Origin: Candidatus Stramentimicrobium fermentans
GTDB taxonomy: Bacteria > Atribacterota > Phoenicimicrobiia > Phoenicimicrobiales > Stramentimicrobiaceae
Direction: 5' to 3'
DNA length: 64,000 nt
Assembly: GCA_012520575.1 (NCBI GenBank)
Contig: JAAYOB010000007.1
Span: 62,001-126,000, forward strand
Shown here: positions 37,330-45,665 of the stretch, one piece after another
Layout: the number at the start of each line of letters is the position of its first letter
How positions within the stretch are numbered: the stretch's first letter is position 1
Notes under the pieces: model-generated
What the model saw: only the letters and a program-made list of their open reading frames with translations
Told to the model about the DNA's origin: nothing
Database searches by the model: none
Position numbers and translations under genes: made by a program

Positions 37330-38718
37330 TCAATCTACTATTACCTTCTGAGGGACGCTATTATAGCGATCTTCAGAAATAAATTCTCTTCTTTCTCCGT
37401 TATAATCTTTGATAAAACGATAAACTCTAACGGTGTATCCCGGAATTCCCTCCTGCAGAACATTACTATCAACCCCGGTTTTAGTTAGCTCTCCTCGCTT
37501 AATTTCTATCACATCACAATCATAGGTCTTTAAATCCTCAGTAATAATTCTGATATCCTGTTCCGGTTTTTCAGCTCCCCAAATAGTAACTGTTAAATAA
37601 TCAGATTTGAGTTCGCTGAATATGACAATGGGGTGACCTAAAGAATTGGTAAATTTTAGGTCTTTATAGCCGTAAAATACTGCCGCATCCCTCCCCTGCG
37701 GCACATAATTGGTAGCCTCTCCATAAATAGAATGATTATACCTCTCTGTAATAGGTAGATTTGCCAGCAAAGCAGCATTATAGAGAGTTGTAGATACCTG
37801 ACAAACCCCTCCTCCATAACCAATTACAAACTGTCCATTAGCTATTATAGTACTTTCTCTATAACCATCCTCCTTCTCAGCCGGACCAATTAATTTATTA
37901 AAGGAGAAGGCTTCACCCGATCTTAATATGACACCGTTAAGCTCATTAGCTGCCTTCTCAATATTATAGAGGGAATTTTCTTGCTTGCCCCGCAAAGAAG
38001 TTTCATAACTGCTTATGGGCTCTAAAATTCCAAGGTCAGCCAATACCTCTTCTGTTGATAGCTCATATTCCTGATAAAGCACCGGTAAATCGAAATTATT
38101 TGGAATATTTGGTTGAACGGATTTAATCATACTATCTTCTATATTTTTTATTAATTGTTCTCGTTCAATGACTATACCCATCCGTGCCGGAATTATTTTA
38201 TTGACAGCAAGAGAGGCATTACGGGGAGACCTTTCTATTTCTTCCTGCAGTTGTTGATAAAAAGATCTAAAACTATTAGTTTCCAACTTTAAAAAATTAG
38301 GGAGTTTATAATTATTCCTGGTTAAATATATTCTTTCTCTTGCCTTAAATAGGAGAGAGCCTCTACGACCGATAGAATAAGCATTGTTAATTAACCCTTC
38401 TAAATCAATTGTTGCCCCTAAGGTGTCCTGAGGAACAATACTGATCTTCCTTCTTTCATAATTGATTATTAGCGGATGGCTAAGGATTTCTAATGCAACC
38501 GGCTGCAGTCTTTGATAAGCCTCATTACGGGTTAATCCGCCGATTCTGTGCTGCAATGCTATTACATTAGGATAGATTTTCCCCCTATTCATTAATGAAT
38601 CTATAGCAAAAAGAAGTAGAAATAATAAAATAAGAGCTGTAAAAATAATAAATATCTTACTAATAATCTTACTGCCTTGACTTACTTTCTGCTTACTATA
38701 TTTGCGGTAACTATACAA
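37330..38718 (-). CDS. VanW family protein
   Basis: A 462-residue protein with a membrane helix at residues 20-45 (FIIFTALILLFLLLFAID), a peptidoglycan-binding-like region (about 60-250) and the VanW domain (SFNKLIGPAEKEDGYRES, GGGVCQVSTTLYNAAL, AVFYGYKDLKFTNS). VanW proteins are named after a vancomycin-cluster gene, but their function is not established and they occur widely without resistance. The start is TTG with GGGAGAGG upstream. It ends at the strong terminator. Confidence 0.9.
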   Translation of the reverse strand: MYSYRKYSKQKVSQGSKIISKIFIIFTALILLFLLLFAIDSLMNRGKIYPNVIALQHRIGGLTRNEAYQRLQPVALEILSHPLIINYERRKISIVPQDTLGATIDLEGLINNAYSIGRRGSLLFKARERIYLTRNNYKLPNFLKLETNSFRSFYQQLQEEIERSPRNASLAVNKIIPARMGIVIEREQLIKNIEDSMIKSVQPNIPNNFDLPVLYQEYELSTEEVLADLGILEPISSYETSLRGKQENSLYNIEKAANELNGVILRSGEAFSFNKLIGPAEKEDGYRESTIIANGQFVIGYGGGVCQVSTTLYNAALLANLPITERYNHSIYGEATNYVPQGRDAAVFYGYKDLKFTNSLGHPIVIFSELKSDYLTVTIWGAEKPEQDIRIITEDLKTYDCDVIEIKRGELTKTGVDSNVLQEGIPGYTVRVYRFIKDYNGERREFISEDRYNSVPQKVIVD

Positions 38719-38778
38719 CAGCCTCTCCCTTTTGATTCTACTCTGAAAATTAGTAAGGTTTAATATTTAAAAATCTGA

Positions 38779-38807
38779 TTGAAAAAAAGAGAAATTCCTT
38801 ATATAAT
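38779..38807 (+). promoter_or_regulatory. Promoter of tRNA-Gly
   Basis: TTGAAA (38779-38784), 17 bases and TATAAT (38802-38807), 39 bases before the tRNA. Confidence 0.85.
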
Positions 38808-38846
38808 ATTACAGGTCGTCTTTTATGTTCTTCTCTTTTAGATTAA

Positions 38847-38919
38847 GCGGGAATAGCTCAGTAGGCAGAGCGTTGGCTTCCCAAGCCGAAGGCCGCGGGT
38901 TCAAACCCCGTTTCCCGCT
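38847..38919 (+). tRNA. tRNA-Gly (anticodon CCC)
   Basis: The acceptor GCGGGAA/TTCCCGC pairs perfectly; D arm AGCTCAGTAGGCAGAGC; anticodon stem TTGGC/GCCGA with loop TTCCCAA gives CCC; T loop GGTTCAAACCC. CCA is not encoded. A TCTTTTTT run right after the gene may end transcription. Confidence 0.95.
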
Positions 38920-38962
38920 CTTTTTTATAAGTTTCCTACTGTAATTTATAGAATGAAGTGTA

Positions 38963-39181
38963 TTATGAAGATCCGAATAGTTTCAAGATTATATCTTCAC
39001 CCTGTAACATCAAAAATATCAGATAAGCCAGCATAGCCAGCAAGAATCCCAAAAGCATTCTTCCTAAAAAAATAGGTGTCCTGTATTTTGGATTACCTGC
39101 TCTCATCATTCTGACAATAACCTGAGCCAGAAGAAGAATTATAAAAAAAATAACAAGGAGTAAAATAATCTGGTCATTCAT
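38963..39181 (-). CDS. Small two-helix membrane protein of unknown function
   Basis: A 72-residue ORF with two strongly hydrophobic segments (IILLLVIFFIILLLAQVIV and FLLAMLAYLIFLML) linked by a basic loop (RMMRAGNPKYRTP). It lacks a good ribosome site (only AAGAAG at distance), so the call rests on composition. It could be a small integral membrane protein; no family is recognised. Confidence 0.5.
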   Translation of the reverse strand: MNDQIILLLVIFFIILLLAQVIVRMMRAGNPKYRTPIFLGRMLLGFLLAMLAYLIFLMLQGEDIILKLFGSS

Positions 39182-39241
39182 ATTGCTTTATGCATCTTCT
39201 TAATTCTGTACTGTCTTTATCCATTATTTTTAAAATACCCT

Positions 39242-39500
39242 TAACAGTTTTTTACCGTTCTTTTATCGATTTCACGGACAGTTATTACACCAGAAACAAA
39301 AAATCAAATAAGACCTCTGGTAATTCCAGCTTCATCACCGATAGCAAAGAGATTTTCAATTCTGGTTTCCAACTGTAGCGATAGACCTAATCTCGCCGAG
39401 TAAAATTTGACCCCTGCCCTGTAGGGTAAGGTTTGTTCACTGTAATGTCGGAAATAATTCTATCTAAAGCTTTCAACATCTCTAAAATATCGCTGAAAAT
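39242..39500 (-). pseudogene. Decayed C-terminus of an FAD-dependent dehydrogenase (COG2509-like)
   Basis: On the minus strand one frame reads RLGLSLQLETRIENLFAIGD then EAGITRGLI, a TGA stop, and FFVSGVITVREI. This is the typical ending of NAD/FAD-dependent oxidoreductases (normally ...GLYAIGDGAGITRGI then ASGVIAARE). A second frame just upstream reads ILEMLKALDRIIS, also as expected for the family, so at least one frameshift separates them. The rest of the gene is absent. It fills most of the 439-base gap before the membrane ORF; the remainder shows nothing. Confidence 0.65.
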
Positions 39501-39620
39501 TCAACAGGATTAAACAATATCCCTATCGTTAACTTAAAATAAGACCGGGTAATTTATTACACTTTATTAAAAAAGAAGTTTACCCTTACCTTAAACATCG
39601 GATACTTCGATACCATAAGA

Positions 39621-40838
39621 TTAGTCTGCCAATTTGGAGATAATTATATCTTTTAATTCTTCCAATGTACTTGCAGCAACATTAAAATTGTGTTTCTCTA
39701 AAATGCCCGTATATTTTATGCCGGCACCGGTTATTATAGCGACACAGCGAGATTCTTTATTAATAACTCCCTCTGCTTTTAATTTTTGCAGGGCGGCAAT
39801 AGATACAGACGCTGCTGGCTGAGCAAATATTCCCTCTCTCGCCAGCATAAGCTGTCCCGATAATGCCTCCTCATCTGAAACAGTAGTTACTATGCCCCTA
39901 AATTTCCTTAATAGTCTTAACAGTGCCTTGCCGCTAGGCGGAAAAGGATTGGCAATAGCATTATCTATAGCTACCGGGTTTTTTATAGTAGATACACTAT
40001 CTTCTTTATTAATCCAGGCTTGATAAATAGGAGCACATCCGGCCAATTGGATACAGATAAATTGGGGCAATTTTGTGATCAGCCCTTTTTCGTAAAATTC
40101 TAAGAATCCCTTTATAATACCACGCCCATTACCTCCGGAACTGGTGGGAATAAGTATATAGTCCGGTACCTTATAGTCTAATTGCTCACAGATTTCAAAG
40201 GCGATACTCTTAGAGCCTTCTACTCGGAAAGGCACATCTGAACTCAGAAAATAGATACCCAGCTCTCGACCAATTTTTAAACTGTCATAGTATATCTGAC
40301 CATAATCGCCACTAACTTTAATCAAAATAGGGTGATAAATTAAGATGGGGCCAATCTTTTCTGAAGGTATGTCGGCACTGACCAGAATAATGGTCTTCAG
40401 CCCGGCACGAGCGCCGTAGGCCGCTACAGAAACGGCCATATTTCCACTGGAAAGAGTTCCAATAGTATCACATCCCAAGCTAAGTGCATGCTGTACACCA
40501 ACATAGGTACCTCTGTCTTTAAAGGACCAGGTCGGATTAACGGTCTCATTCTTGAGATATATATTATCTATTTCTAATAGTTGGGAAAGCTTATCAGCCT
40601 TGATTAAGGGAGTAAATCCCTCCTTTAAAGAAAGTTTTTGCTCAATTTCAGAAAAAGGATAGAAATGGGCATAATGCTCTAAAATATTTCTGGAAAAGAG
40701 TGCTTTATCTGTAATAAATTTTTTTGTGGAGACAAATCTGACTTCTAACGGTTCAAAGCAGTTATCACAGCGCGGAAAAATCCTATCCAGAGGATACTCT
40801 TTTTGACACCCGGTACAAATTAAGTAATTACTACTCAA
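39621..40838 (-). CDS. thrC: Threonine synthase
   Basis: Turns O-phosphohomoserine into threonine with pyridoxal phosphate. The 405-residue protein starts with a rubredoxin-like zinc ribbon (CTGCQKEYP, CDNC), as in the longer bacterial and archaeal threonine synthases. The PLP lysine lies in SFKDRGTYVG, and the phosphate-binding loop is SSGGNGRG. The start is a TTG with GGGTGAG upstream. tRNA-Pro lies 30 bases upstream on the same strand; no homoserine kinase gene is nearby. Confidence 0.93.
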   Translation of the reverse strand: MSSNYLICTGCQKEYPLDRIFPRCDNCFEPLEVRFVSTKKFITDKALFSRNILEHYAHFYPFSEIEQKLSLKEGFTPLIKADKLSQLLEIDNIYLKNETVNPTWSFKDRGTYVGVQHALSLGCDTIGTLSSGNMAVSVAAYGARAGLKTIILVSADIPSEKIGPILIYHPILIKVSGDYGQIYYDSLKIGRELGIYFLSSDVPFRVEGSKSIAFEICEQLDYKVPDYILIPTSSGGNGRGIIKGFLEFYEKGLITKLPQFICIQLAGCAPIYQAWINKEDSVSTIKNPVAIDNAIANPFPPSGKALLRLLRKFRGIVTTVSDEEALSGQLMLAREGIFAQPAASVSIAALQKLKAEGVINKESRCVAIITGAGIKYTGILEKHNFNVAASTLEELKDIIISKLAD

Positions 40839-40867
40839 AGTTACTCACCCAAATTAATAATGAGCTC

Positions 40868-40945
40868 TGGTCGGGGCGAGAGGACTCGAACCTCCGACCC
40901 CCTGAACCCCATTCAGGTGCGCTGGCCAAACTGCGCTACGCCCCG
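40868..40945 (-). tRNA. tRNA-Pro (anticodon GGG)
   Basis: Read on the minus strand: acceptor CGGGGCG/CGCCCCG, D arm AGCGCAGTTTGGCCAGCGC, anticodon stem CCTGA/TCAGG with loop ATGGGGT giving GGG, T loop GGTTCGAGTCC, discriminator A and encoded CCA. The gene is 78 bases with CCA. Confidence 0.95.
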
Positions 40946-40964
40946 ACTAAACTTTTACGAATAC

Positions 40965-40993
40965 ATTATACAGCAGCTTCCCTTCCCTCGCAA
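40965..40993 (-). promoter_or_regulatory. Promoter of tRNA-Pro (and perhaps thrC)
   Basis: On the minus strand TTGCGA (40988-40993), 17 bases and TATAAT (40965-40970), 19 bases before the tRNA. No terminator lies between the tRNA and thrC, so thrC may ride on this transcript. Confidence 0.75.
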
Positions 40994-41049
40994 CTAAACA
41001 AATAAAAAATATGATCGATTTGTGCTTTATTTAAACCTTTTTAATACTG

Positions 41050-42201
41050 TCAGATAGTTATATATCTCTTACCTTCAATCTCTTTAATCATATTCTTTAA
41101 TTCTAAGGAGAGCAGTACCTCGCTTACCTTGCTGAAAGAAAGAGCGGCTAATTCTGCTATCTCATCTATATGCAAAGGCTCAATAGAAATATAGTTTAAC
41201 AGCTTCTTCTCATAACCGGTCAGCTCTTGCATAGTCTTAGATTTCTTCTCTTTATTGTCAATAGTGCTTCCCCGGAACGGCTCTTCTCTTTCCGAAAATT
41301 CTTCCAGAATATCCTGAGAACTATTTACCAGCTTTGCCCCCTGTTTTATCAGATTATGACAACCGGTAGAAAGAAAAGAATGAATAGAACCGGGAACCGC
41401 GAATACCTCTCTCCCCTGGTCTAGGGCATAATCAGTAGTGATCAAAGCTCCACTTTTTCGGGCAGCCTCTACCACTAAGGTTCCTAGTGACAATCCGCTA
41501 ATAATCCTATTTCTCCTGGGAAAATTATTTTTCTCCGGTTTGGTAAAGAGAGGAAATTCGGTTATAACTGCTCCGTTATCCTTAATGCGTTTAGCCAGAT
41601 TCCTGTTTTCCGGCGGATATATTCTATCAAGGCCACACCCTAAAACTGCAATGGTCTGCCCTTGAGCCTCTAGGGCTCCCAAATGAGCATAGGTGTCGAT
41701 ACCCTTAGCTAAGCCGCTTATAATAACATAACCGGCTCCAGCCAACTCAGCTGCAATTTCTCGGGCGACTTTACGCCCATAATAGGTTGCCTTCCGAGAA
41801 CCAACTATAGCTAGACCCTTAGCTTTTTGCATAATAGTTACCAGTTCTCCCCAATAGTAGATAACCGGTGGTGGACTATAAATATTTTTTAAAATAGCAG
41901 GATAACCATCCTCCTTGATAGTAATGATTTTGATATCCCACTTTTTTAATAAACCCCATTCCTGCTCCGGGTCAATCTGCTTCCTTTCCGTTTCAATCTT
42001 ATGTAAAGTCTCTTTCCCCAAGCGTAGATTTTTTCTAATCTCACTGGTATTCAAATTAGAACTCCAGGCTTCTTCCAGCGAAGAAAAATGTTGAATTAAC
42101 TTTGAAAGACGGATGGGGCCTATCTCTTTCACCTTATTCCAGGCAACCCAGTATTTTAATTCTTCTTTTTCCATGTTTCTTGACCCAATTTTTATTTGCA
42201 C
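41050..42201 (-). CDS. dprA: DNA processing protein DprA
   Basis: Loads RecA on incoming single-stranded DNA during transformation. The 383-residue protein has an N-terminal helix-hairpin-helix-like region, a full Rossmann core (VGSRKATYYGRKVAREI, SGLAKGIDTYAHLGAL, FPRRNRIISGLS, VEAARKSGALIT) and a C-terminal winged helix (LHIDEIAELAALS). The start is doubtful: GTG at 42201 or ATG at 42174 (MEKEELKYW), neither with a good ribosome site. It is the last gene of the yicC operon. Confidence 0.93.
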   Translation of the reverse strand: MQIKIGSRNMEKEELKYWVAWNKVKEIGPIRLSKLIQHFSSLEEAWSSNLNTSEIRKNLRLGKETLHKIETERKQIDPEQEWGLLKKWDIKIITIKEDGYPAILKNIYSPPPVIYYWGELVTIMQKAKGLAIVGSRKATYYGRKVAREIAAELAGAGYVIISGLAKGIDTYAHLGALEAQGQTIAVLGCGLDRIYPPENRNLAKRIKDNGAVITEFPLFTKPEKNNFPRRNRIISGLSLGTLVVEAARKSGALITTDYALDQGREVFAVPGSIHSFLSTGCHNLIKQGAKLVNSSQDILEEFSEREEPFRGSTIDNKEKKSKTMQELTGYEKKLLNYISIEPLHIDEIAELAALSFSKVSEVLLSLELKNMIKEIEGKRYITI

Positions 42202-42207
42202 TTTCTG

Positions 42208-42750
42208 TTAATAGGCACCCTTACTGACTAAAATATTCACCCTTCCGCTATTATTCTTATCCTCTCCAGCCATCGGCTCCTGAGCAATAATCATTCCTTC
42301 TGGTAATGTTTGGTGTAAAGCGTAGGCAATGCTTCCAACTTGAAAACCATATTCCAAGAGTATTACCTCTGCTTCAGAAATAGTCTTTCCCGCTAAATCA
42401 GGTACCCGCTTGAATGTTTTAGCTGTTCGAACTTCTACCTCTACCGTACGATTCTTTTTTATCACTGTACCGGCGGCGGGATTCTGTTTTACTGCTATAT
42501 AACGTTCCCCTTCTTGAAAAATATTATCATCAACGACGGCCATCTTTAATCCTGTTTTATATAGTGTTTGTCGTGCTGCATCAAGCTCCATTTCCAGGAC
42601 TGAGGGAACGCGGACATTGGGAACGGCAAAGACAGACTGATAGACAAGAAAGGCGGCATACCCTCCCAGAATAATAGCGGTAATGCTAAATGAGACCAAA
42701 ATTAAGAAACGAATAAATATTCTCACAGGGTTTACTCTAAAATTACCCAT
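42208..42750 (-). CDS. Membrane protein with PASTA domains, no kinase domain
   Basis: A 180-residue protein with one membrane helix (IRFLILVSFSITAIILGG) and two PASTA repeats (VRVPSVLEMELDAARQTLYK and RVPDLAGKTISEAEVILLEY), each ending in a VxVxVSKG-like strand. PASTA domains bind peptidoglycan stems and usually form the outer part of PrkC-type kinases or penicillin-binding proteins. Here only a short basic tail (NFRVNPVR) lies inside the cell. Its place after rsmB is where prpC-prkC stand in many Gram-positive genomes. Confidence 0.87.
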   Translation of the reverse strand: MGNFRVNPVRIFIRFLILVSFSITAIILGGYAAFLVYQSVFAVPNVRVPSVLEMELDAARQTLYKTGLKMAVVDDNIFQEGERYIAVKQNPAAGTVIKKNRTVEVEVRTAKTFKRVPDLAGKTISEAEVILLEYGFQVGSIAYALHQTLPEGMIIAQEPMAGEDKNNSGRVNILVSKGAY

Positions 42751-42761
42751 AATTATAGCCT

Positions 42762-44147
42762 TCAGCCGACCTTCCTCATTTTAACAATATAAAATCCATC
42801 CATATTGCTGCCAGAATATCCGGGGACTATTTGTATAGCCTCTTTAATGCTACTATCATATTTAACTAAACCTTTTTCTTTAACAAACTGTGAGCTTTCC
42901 CTAACAACAAAGTTGGTATTCTTTTTAAGAAACCTTAATATTATATCCTCATTTTCCTCTTTTTCCAAACTACAGGTAGTATAGAGTAATTCTCCTCCCG
43001 GCTTTAAATACCGGGCAGCGGTCTCAAGCAGGTTTTCCTGTGTTTTGTTTAATTCTTTAAAGTAATTCCGACCCCATTTTTTCCATTTTATATCGGGTTT
43101 TTTTCTGATTACCCCTGTTCCGGAACAGGGGGCATCAACTAATATCTTATCAGCTTTTTCTAGATATTCTTTAATTAATAGGCAAGAATCTGCTAAGACA
43201 GGTACAATCATATCGATTCCCAACCTGCTGGCTTCCTTCTGAACCATTTCCAACCTACTTTTGTTTTTTTCCAGAGCAAATATGGTACCTTTGCTCTGCA
43301 TAATTTGAGCTATATGGGCAGTCTTTCCCCCCGGTCCACTGCACATATCTATGATGGTTTCCCCTGCTAAGGGGGCTAAAAATTCTGAAGCCAACATGGA
43401 GCTCTCATCTTGAATAGAAAATAATCCCTTCCTATAAATTGGTGAATTAGCAATATCGTCAAAACCCTTTACATTAAGTGCAATATCCGGAAGGAATGGA
43501 CTCAATTTAAAAGAAATTTTAAATTGAGTCAATATTTTTTGAAATTGTGCCATATCTATTTTTAGAATATTAACGCGCAAGGCAAGATCGGATCTAATAT
43601 TACTTGCTGCACAAATGTCCTGACACATTTCTAAGCCAAATCTTTTTATCCATCTTTCTACTAACCATTCCGGAAAGGAATAAAATACTGAGATATATTT
43701 GACCGGTTCTTCTCCTCGATCAGGCCAAATGATTTCAGTGGATTTCCGTGTGATATTTCTTAAGACGGCATTTATCATGCCGGCATAGCCCCGGTATGAA
43801 CTATTCTTTACCAATTCTACCGACTCATTTACTATAGCATAATCCGGTATCTTTTCTAAATAAAAAAACTGATAAACAGCAATCCTTAAAATATTTCGAA
43901 CAGTCAGAGGAATTTGTTTATCTTTATATACTAGAAATTGCCCGATAATCCAGTCTAATTTTTTTTTAAAGCGGGTAACTCCATAGCTTATTTCCTGTAG
44001 AAGGGCCTTATCCAAACTATCTAAACGGTGTTTTGAAAAATAGGAGGGTAGCAAAATATTTAAATATGAATCCTGCTTTTCCATCCTATCTAATATTTCA
44101 ACAATTAATTTTCTGCTACTATTCATATTAAAATAATTTACCATCAA
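42762..44147 (-). CDS. rsmB: 16S rRNA m5C967 methyltransferase
   Basis: Methylates C967 of 16S rRNA with S-adenosylmethionine. The NusB-like N-terminal RNA-binding domain (SSRKLIVEILDRME...LQEISYGVTRFKKKLD) is followed by the catalytic domain with the SAM loop DMCSGPGGKTAHIAQ and the two cysteines in DAPCSGTG and LLYTTCSLEKEEN. 461 residues. The first methionines have poor ribosome sites, and M8 (MNSSRKL) is an equally good start. fmt lies 32 bases upstream. Confidence 0.95.
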   Translation of the reverse strand: MMVNYFNMNSSRKLIVEILDRMEKQDSYLNILLPSYFSKHRLDSLDKALLQEISYGVTRFKKKLDWIIGQFLVYKDKQIPLTVRNILRIAVYQFFYLEKIPDYAIVNESVELVKNSSYRGYAGMINAVLRNITRKSTEIIWPDRGEEPVKYISVFYSFPEWLVERWIKRFGLEMCQDICAASNIRSDLALRVNILKIDMAQFQKILTQFKISFKLSPFLPDIALNVKGFDDIANSPIYRKGLFSIQDESSMLASEFLAPLAGETIIDMCSGPGGKTAHIAQIMQSKGTIFALEKNKSRLEMVQKEASRLGIDMIVPVLADSCLLIKEYLEKADKILVDAPCSGTGVIRKKPDIKWKKWGRNYFKELNKTQENLLETAARYLKPGGELLYTTCSLEKEENEDIILRFLKKNTNFVVRESSQFVKEKGLVKYDSSIKEAIQIVPGYSGSNMDGFYIVKMRKVG

Positions 44148-44179
44148 AATTAGTTAATTTGTTAAAAATTCAATCAGTC

Positions 44180-45130
44180 TTATTCAAATCTATCCCCTAC
44201 TTCCACATGATAGCCATTGATGAAGCCAGAGGCATCCATTTCTGATGAGCCAGAAGGGATTACCTTTTTAATAACTACTACCCTGCCATCTCCGGCTAAT
44301 ACCATTATCCCGTTTTTGCTCAGCTCAATTATGGAACCTGGTTGATATGACCAAGAGTTATCCCTTATCTCTTTCTGGTCTAAGAGATGTGCCTCTACTA
44401 TTTTAACTCTTCTCCCATCATATTCGGTATAAGCGCAGGGTGATAGAGTGAGCCCTCTTATAAGATTGCAAATTTTTCTACTATCCTGCTTCCAGTCGAT
44501 TCGACAATCATCTTTATCTATCTTCCTGGCATAAAAATACTCTTCTTGGGGCTGAGGACATAGGGTGCATTCCTCTTTTTCTACAGTAAATAATACTCCC
44601 TCTAGCAATTTTGCACTCTCTTCTGCCAACCTTGAGCTTAATTGTTCAAAATTTTCCCCGGCTAATATCTTTATTCTTTTCTGCAGAATAATATCACCCG
44701 CATCAATTTTTTCATCCATAAATAAAAAAGTGATTCCTGTCTCCTCTTCTCCTTTAATCAGTGCCCAGTTTATAGGGGCAGGACCCTTATATTTTGGCAG
44801 CAAGGAGGGGTGAATATTCAAGCAACCATGGGTGGGCAGCTTCAGCACTGTCCCGGATAATATCTGTCCATAGGCAACTAAAACTATCAAATCGGGCTGT
44901 AGTCTGGAAATCTCTCTAATTGCATCCTCTGAATTTATATCCTCTGGTTGAAAAACATATAACCCATATTGCAAGGCAAGTGCTTTTATAGGTGATGCCT
45001 GAATTTTTTTACCCCTTCCACAGGGCCTGTCCGGTTGAGTAATGACTGCCACTACGTCTTTTTTTAAGTCCATCAATTTGCTTAGTATTGGTATACCAAA
45101 AGAAGAAGTACCAATAAAAACAATTCTCAC
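44180..45130 (-). CDS. fmt: Methionyl-tRNA formyltransferase
   Basis: Formylates initiator Met-tRNA using 10-formyl-tetrahydrofolate. The 316-residue protein begins RIVFIGTSSFGIPIL, carries the folate-site motif HPSLLPKYKGPAPINWA and ITFLFMDEKIDAGDIIL, and has the C-terminal tRNA-binding barrel. The start is GTG with a weak upstream GAGG. It stands beside def, its functional partner. Confidence 0.96.
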   Translation of the reverse strand: MRIVFIGTSSFGIPILSKLMDLKKDVVAVITQPDRPCGRGKKIQASPIKALALQYGLYVFQPEDINSEDAIREISRLQPDLIVLVAYGQILSGTVLKLPTHGCLNIHPSLLPKYKGPAPINWALIKGEEETGITFLFMDEKIDAGDIILQKRIKILAGENFEQLSSRLAEESAKLLEGVLFTVEKEECTLCPQPQEEYFYARKIDKDDCRIDWKQDSRKICNLIRGLTLSPCAYTEYDGRRVKIVEAHLLDQKEIRDNSWSYQPGSIIELSKNGIMVLAGDGRVVVIKKVIPSGSSEMDASGFINGYHVEVGDRFE

Positions 45131-45157
45131 TATATTGTTTCCTCAACTTTTCTATCA

Positions 45158-45646
45158 CTATTCGATATTTTCTAAATCCCCTTTTAGCATTAATCTCCGG
45201 GCAGGGCTTAATCTATCTATAAAAAGATAGCCGTTTAGGTGGTCAATCTCATGTTGCAAAGCAATAGATAACAAACCTTCTTGTGTGGTCCGGAATTTTT
45301 TCTCTTCTAAATCCATTGCTTCCACGGTAACCTTGGAAAACCTCTTCACCGGTGAATATACTTCCGGTACACTGAGGCATCCCTCTTCTTCTTCTTTTAA
45401 TTCTCCCTCTTTCTTTATAATTACCGGGTTAATTAATACTATTACTCCCTGCTCTTCAGTATCTAACACCACTATTCTTTTTGATACCCCCACCTGGGGA
45501 GCGGCTAAACCAACGCCTGATTCGGCATACATTGTCTCAATCATATTTTGTACCAGTTCTTTAATTTCCTCATCAACTTTTTCCACTGGTAATGCTTTTT
45601 CTCTTAAAATGGGAGAACCATATTTTTCTAATTTTAAAATTGCCAT
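45158..45646 (-). CDS. def: Peptide deformylase
   Basis: Removes the formyl group from new proteins. The three motifs are present: GVGLAAPQVG, EEGCLSVPE (metal cysteine) and QHEIDHLNG (metal histidines and catalytic glutamate). I start at the ATG at 45646, after GGAGGA, rather than the TTG one codon upstream given in the track; the product is 162 residues. It lies 16 bases after priA and 27 before fmt. Confidence 0.96.
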   Translation of the reverse strand: MAILKLEKYGSPILREKALPVEKVDEEIKELVQNMIETMYAESGVGLAAPQVGVSKRIVVLDTEEQGVIVLINPVIIKKEGELKEEEEGCLSVPEVYSPVKRFSKVTVEAMDLEEKKFRTTQEGLLSIALQHEIDHLNGYLFIDRLSPARRLMLKGDLENIE

Positions 45647-45665
45647 CAATTATTCTCCTCCCCTC

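Noticed and set aside
37330-38718. VanW as evidence of vancomycin resistance
   Set aside because: VanW proteins are widespread without resistance genes, and no vanHAX-type neighbours exist here.
39190-39378. 62-codon plus-strand ORF
   Set aside because: Antisense of the flavoprotein remnant.
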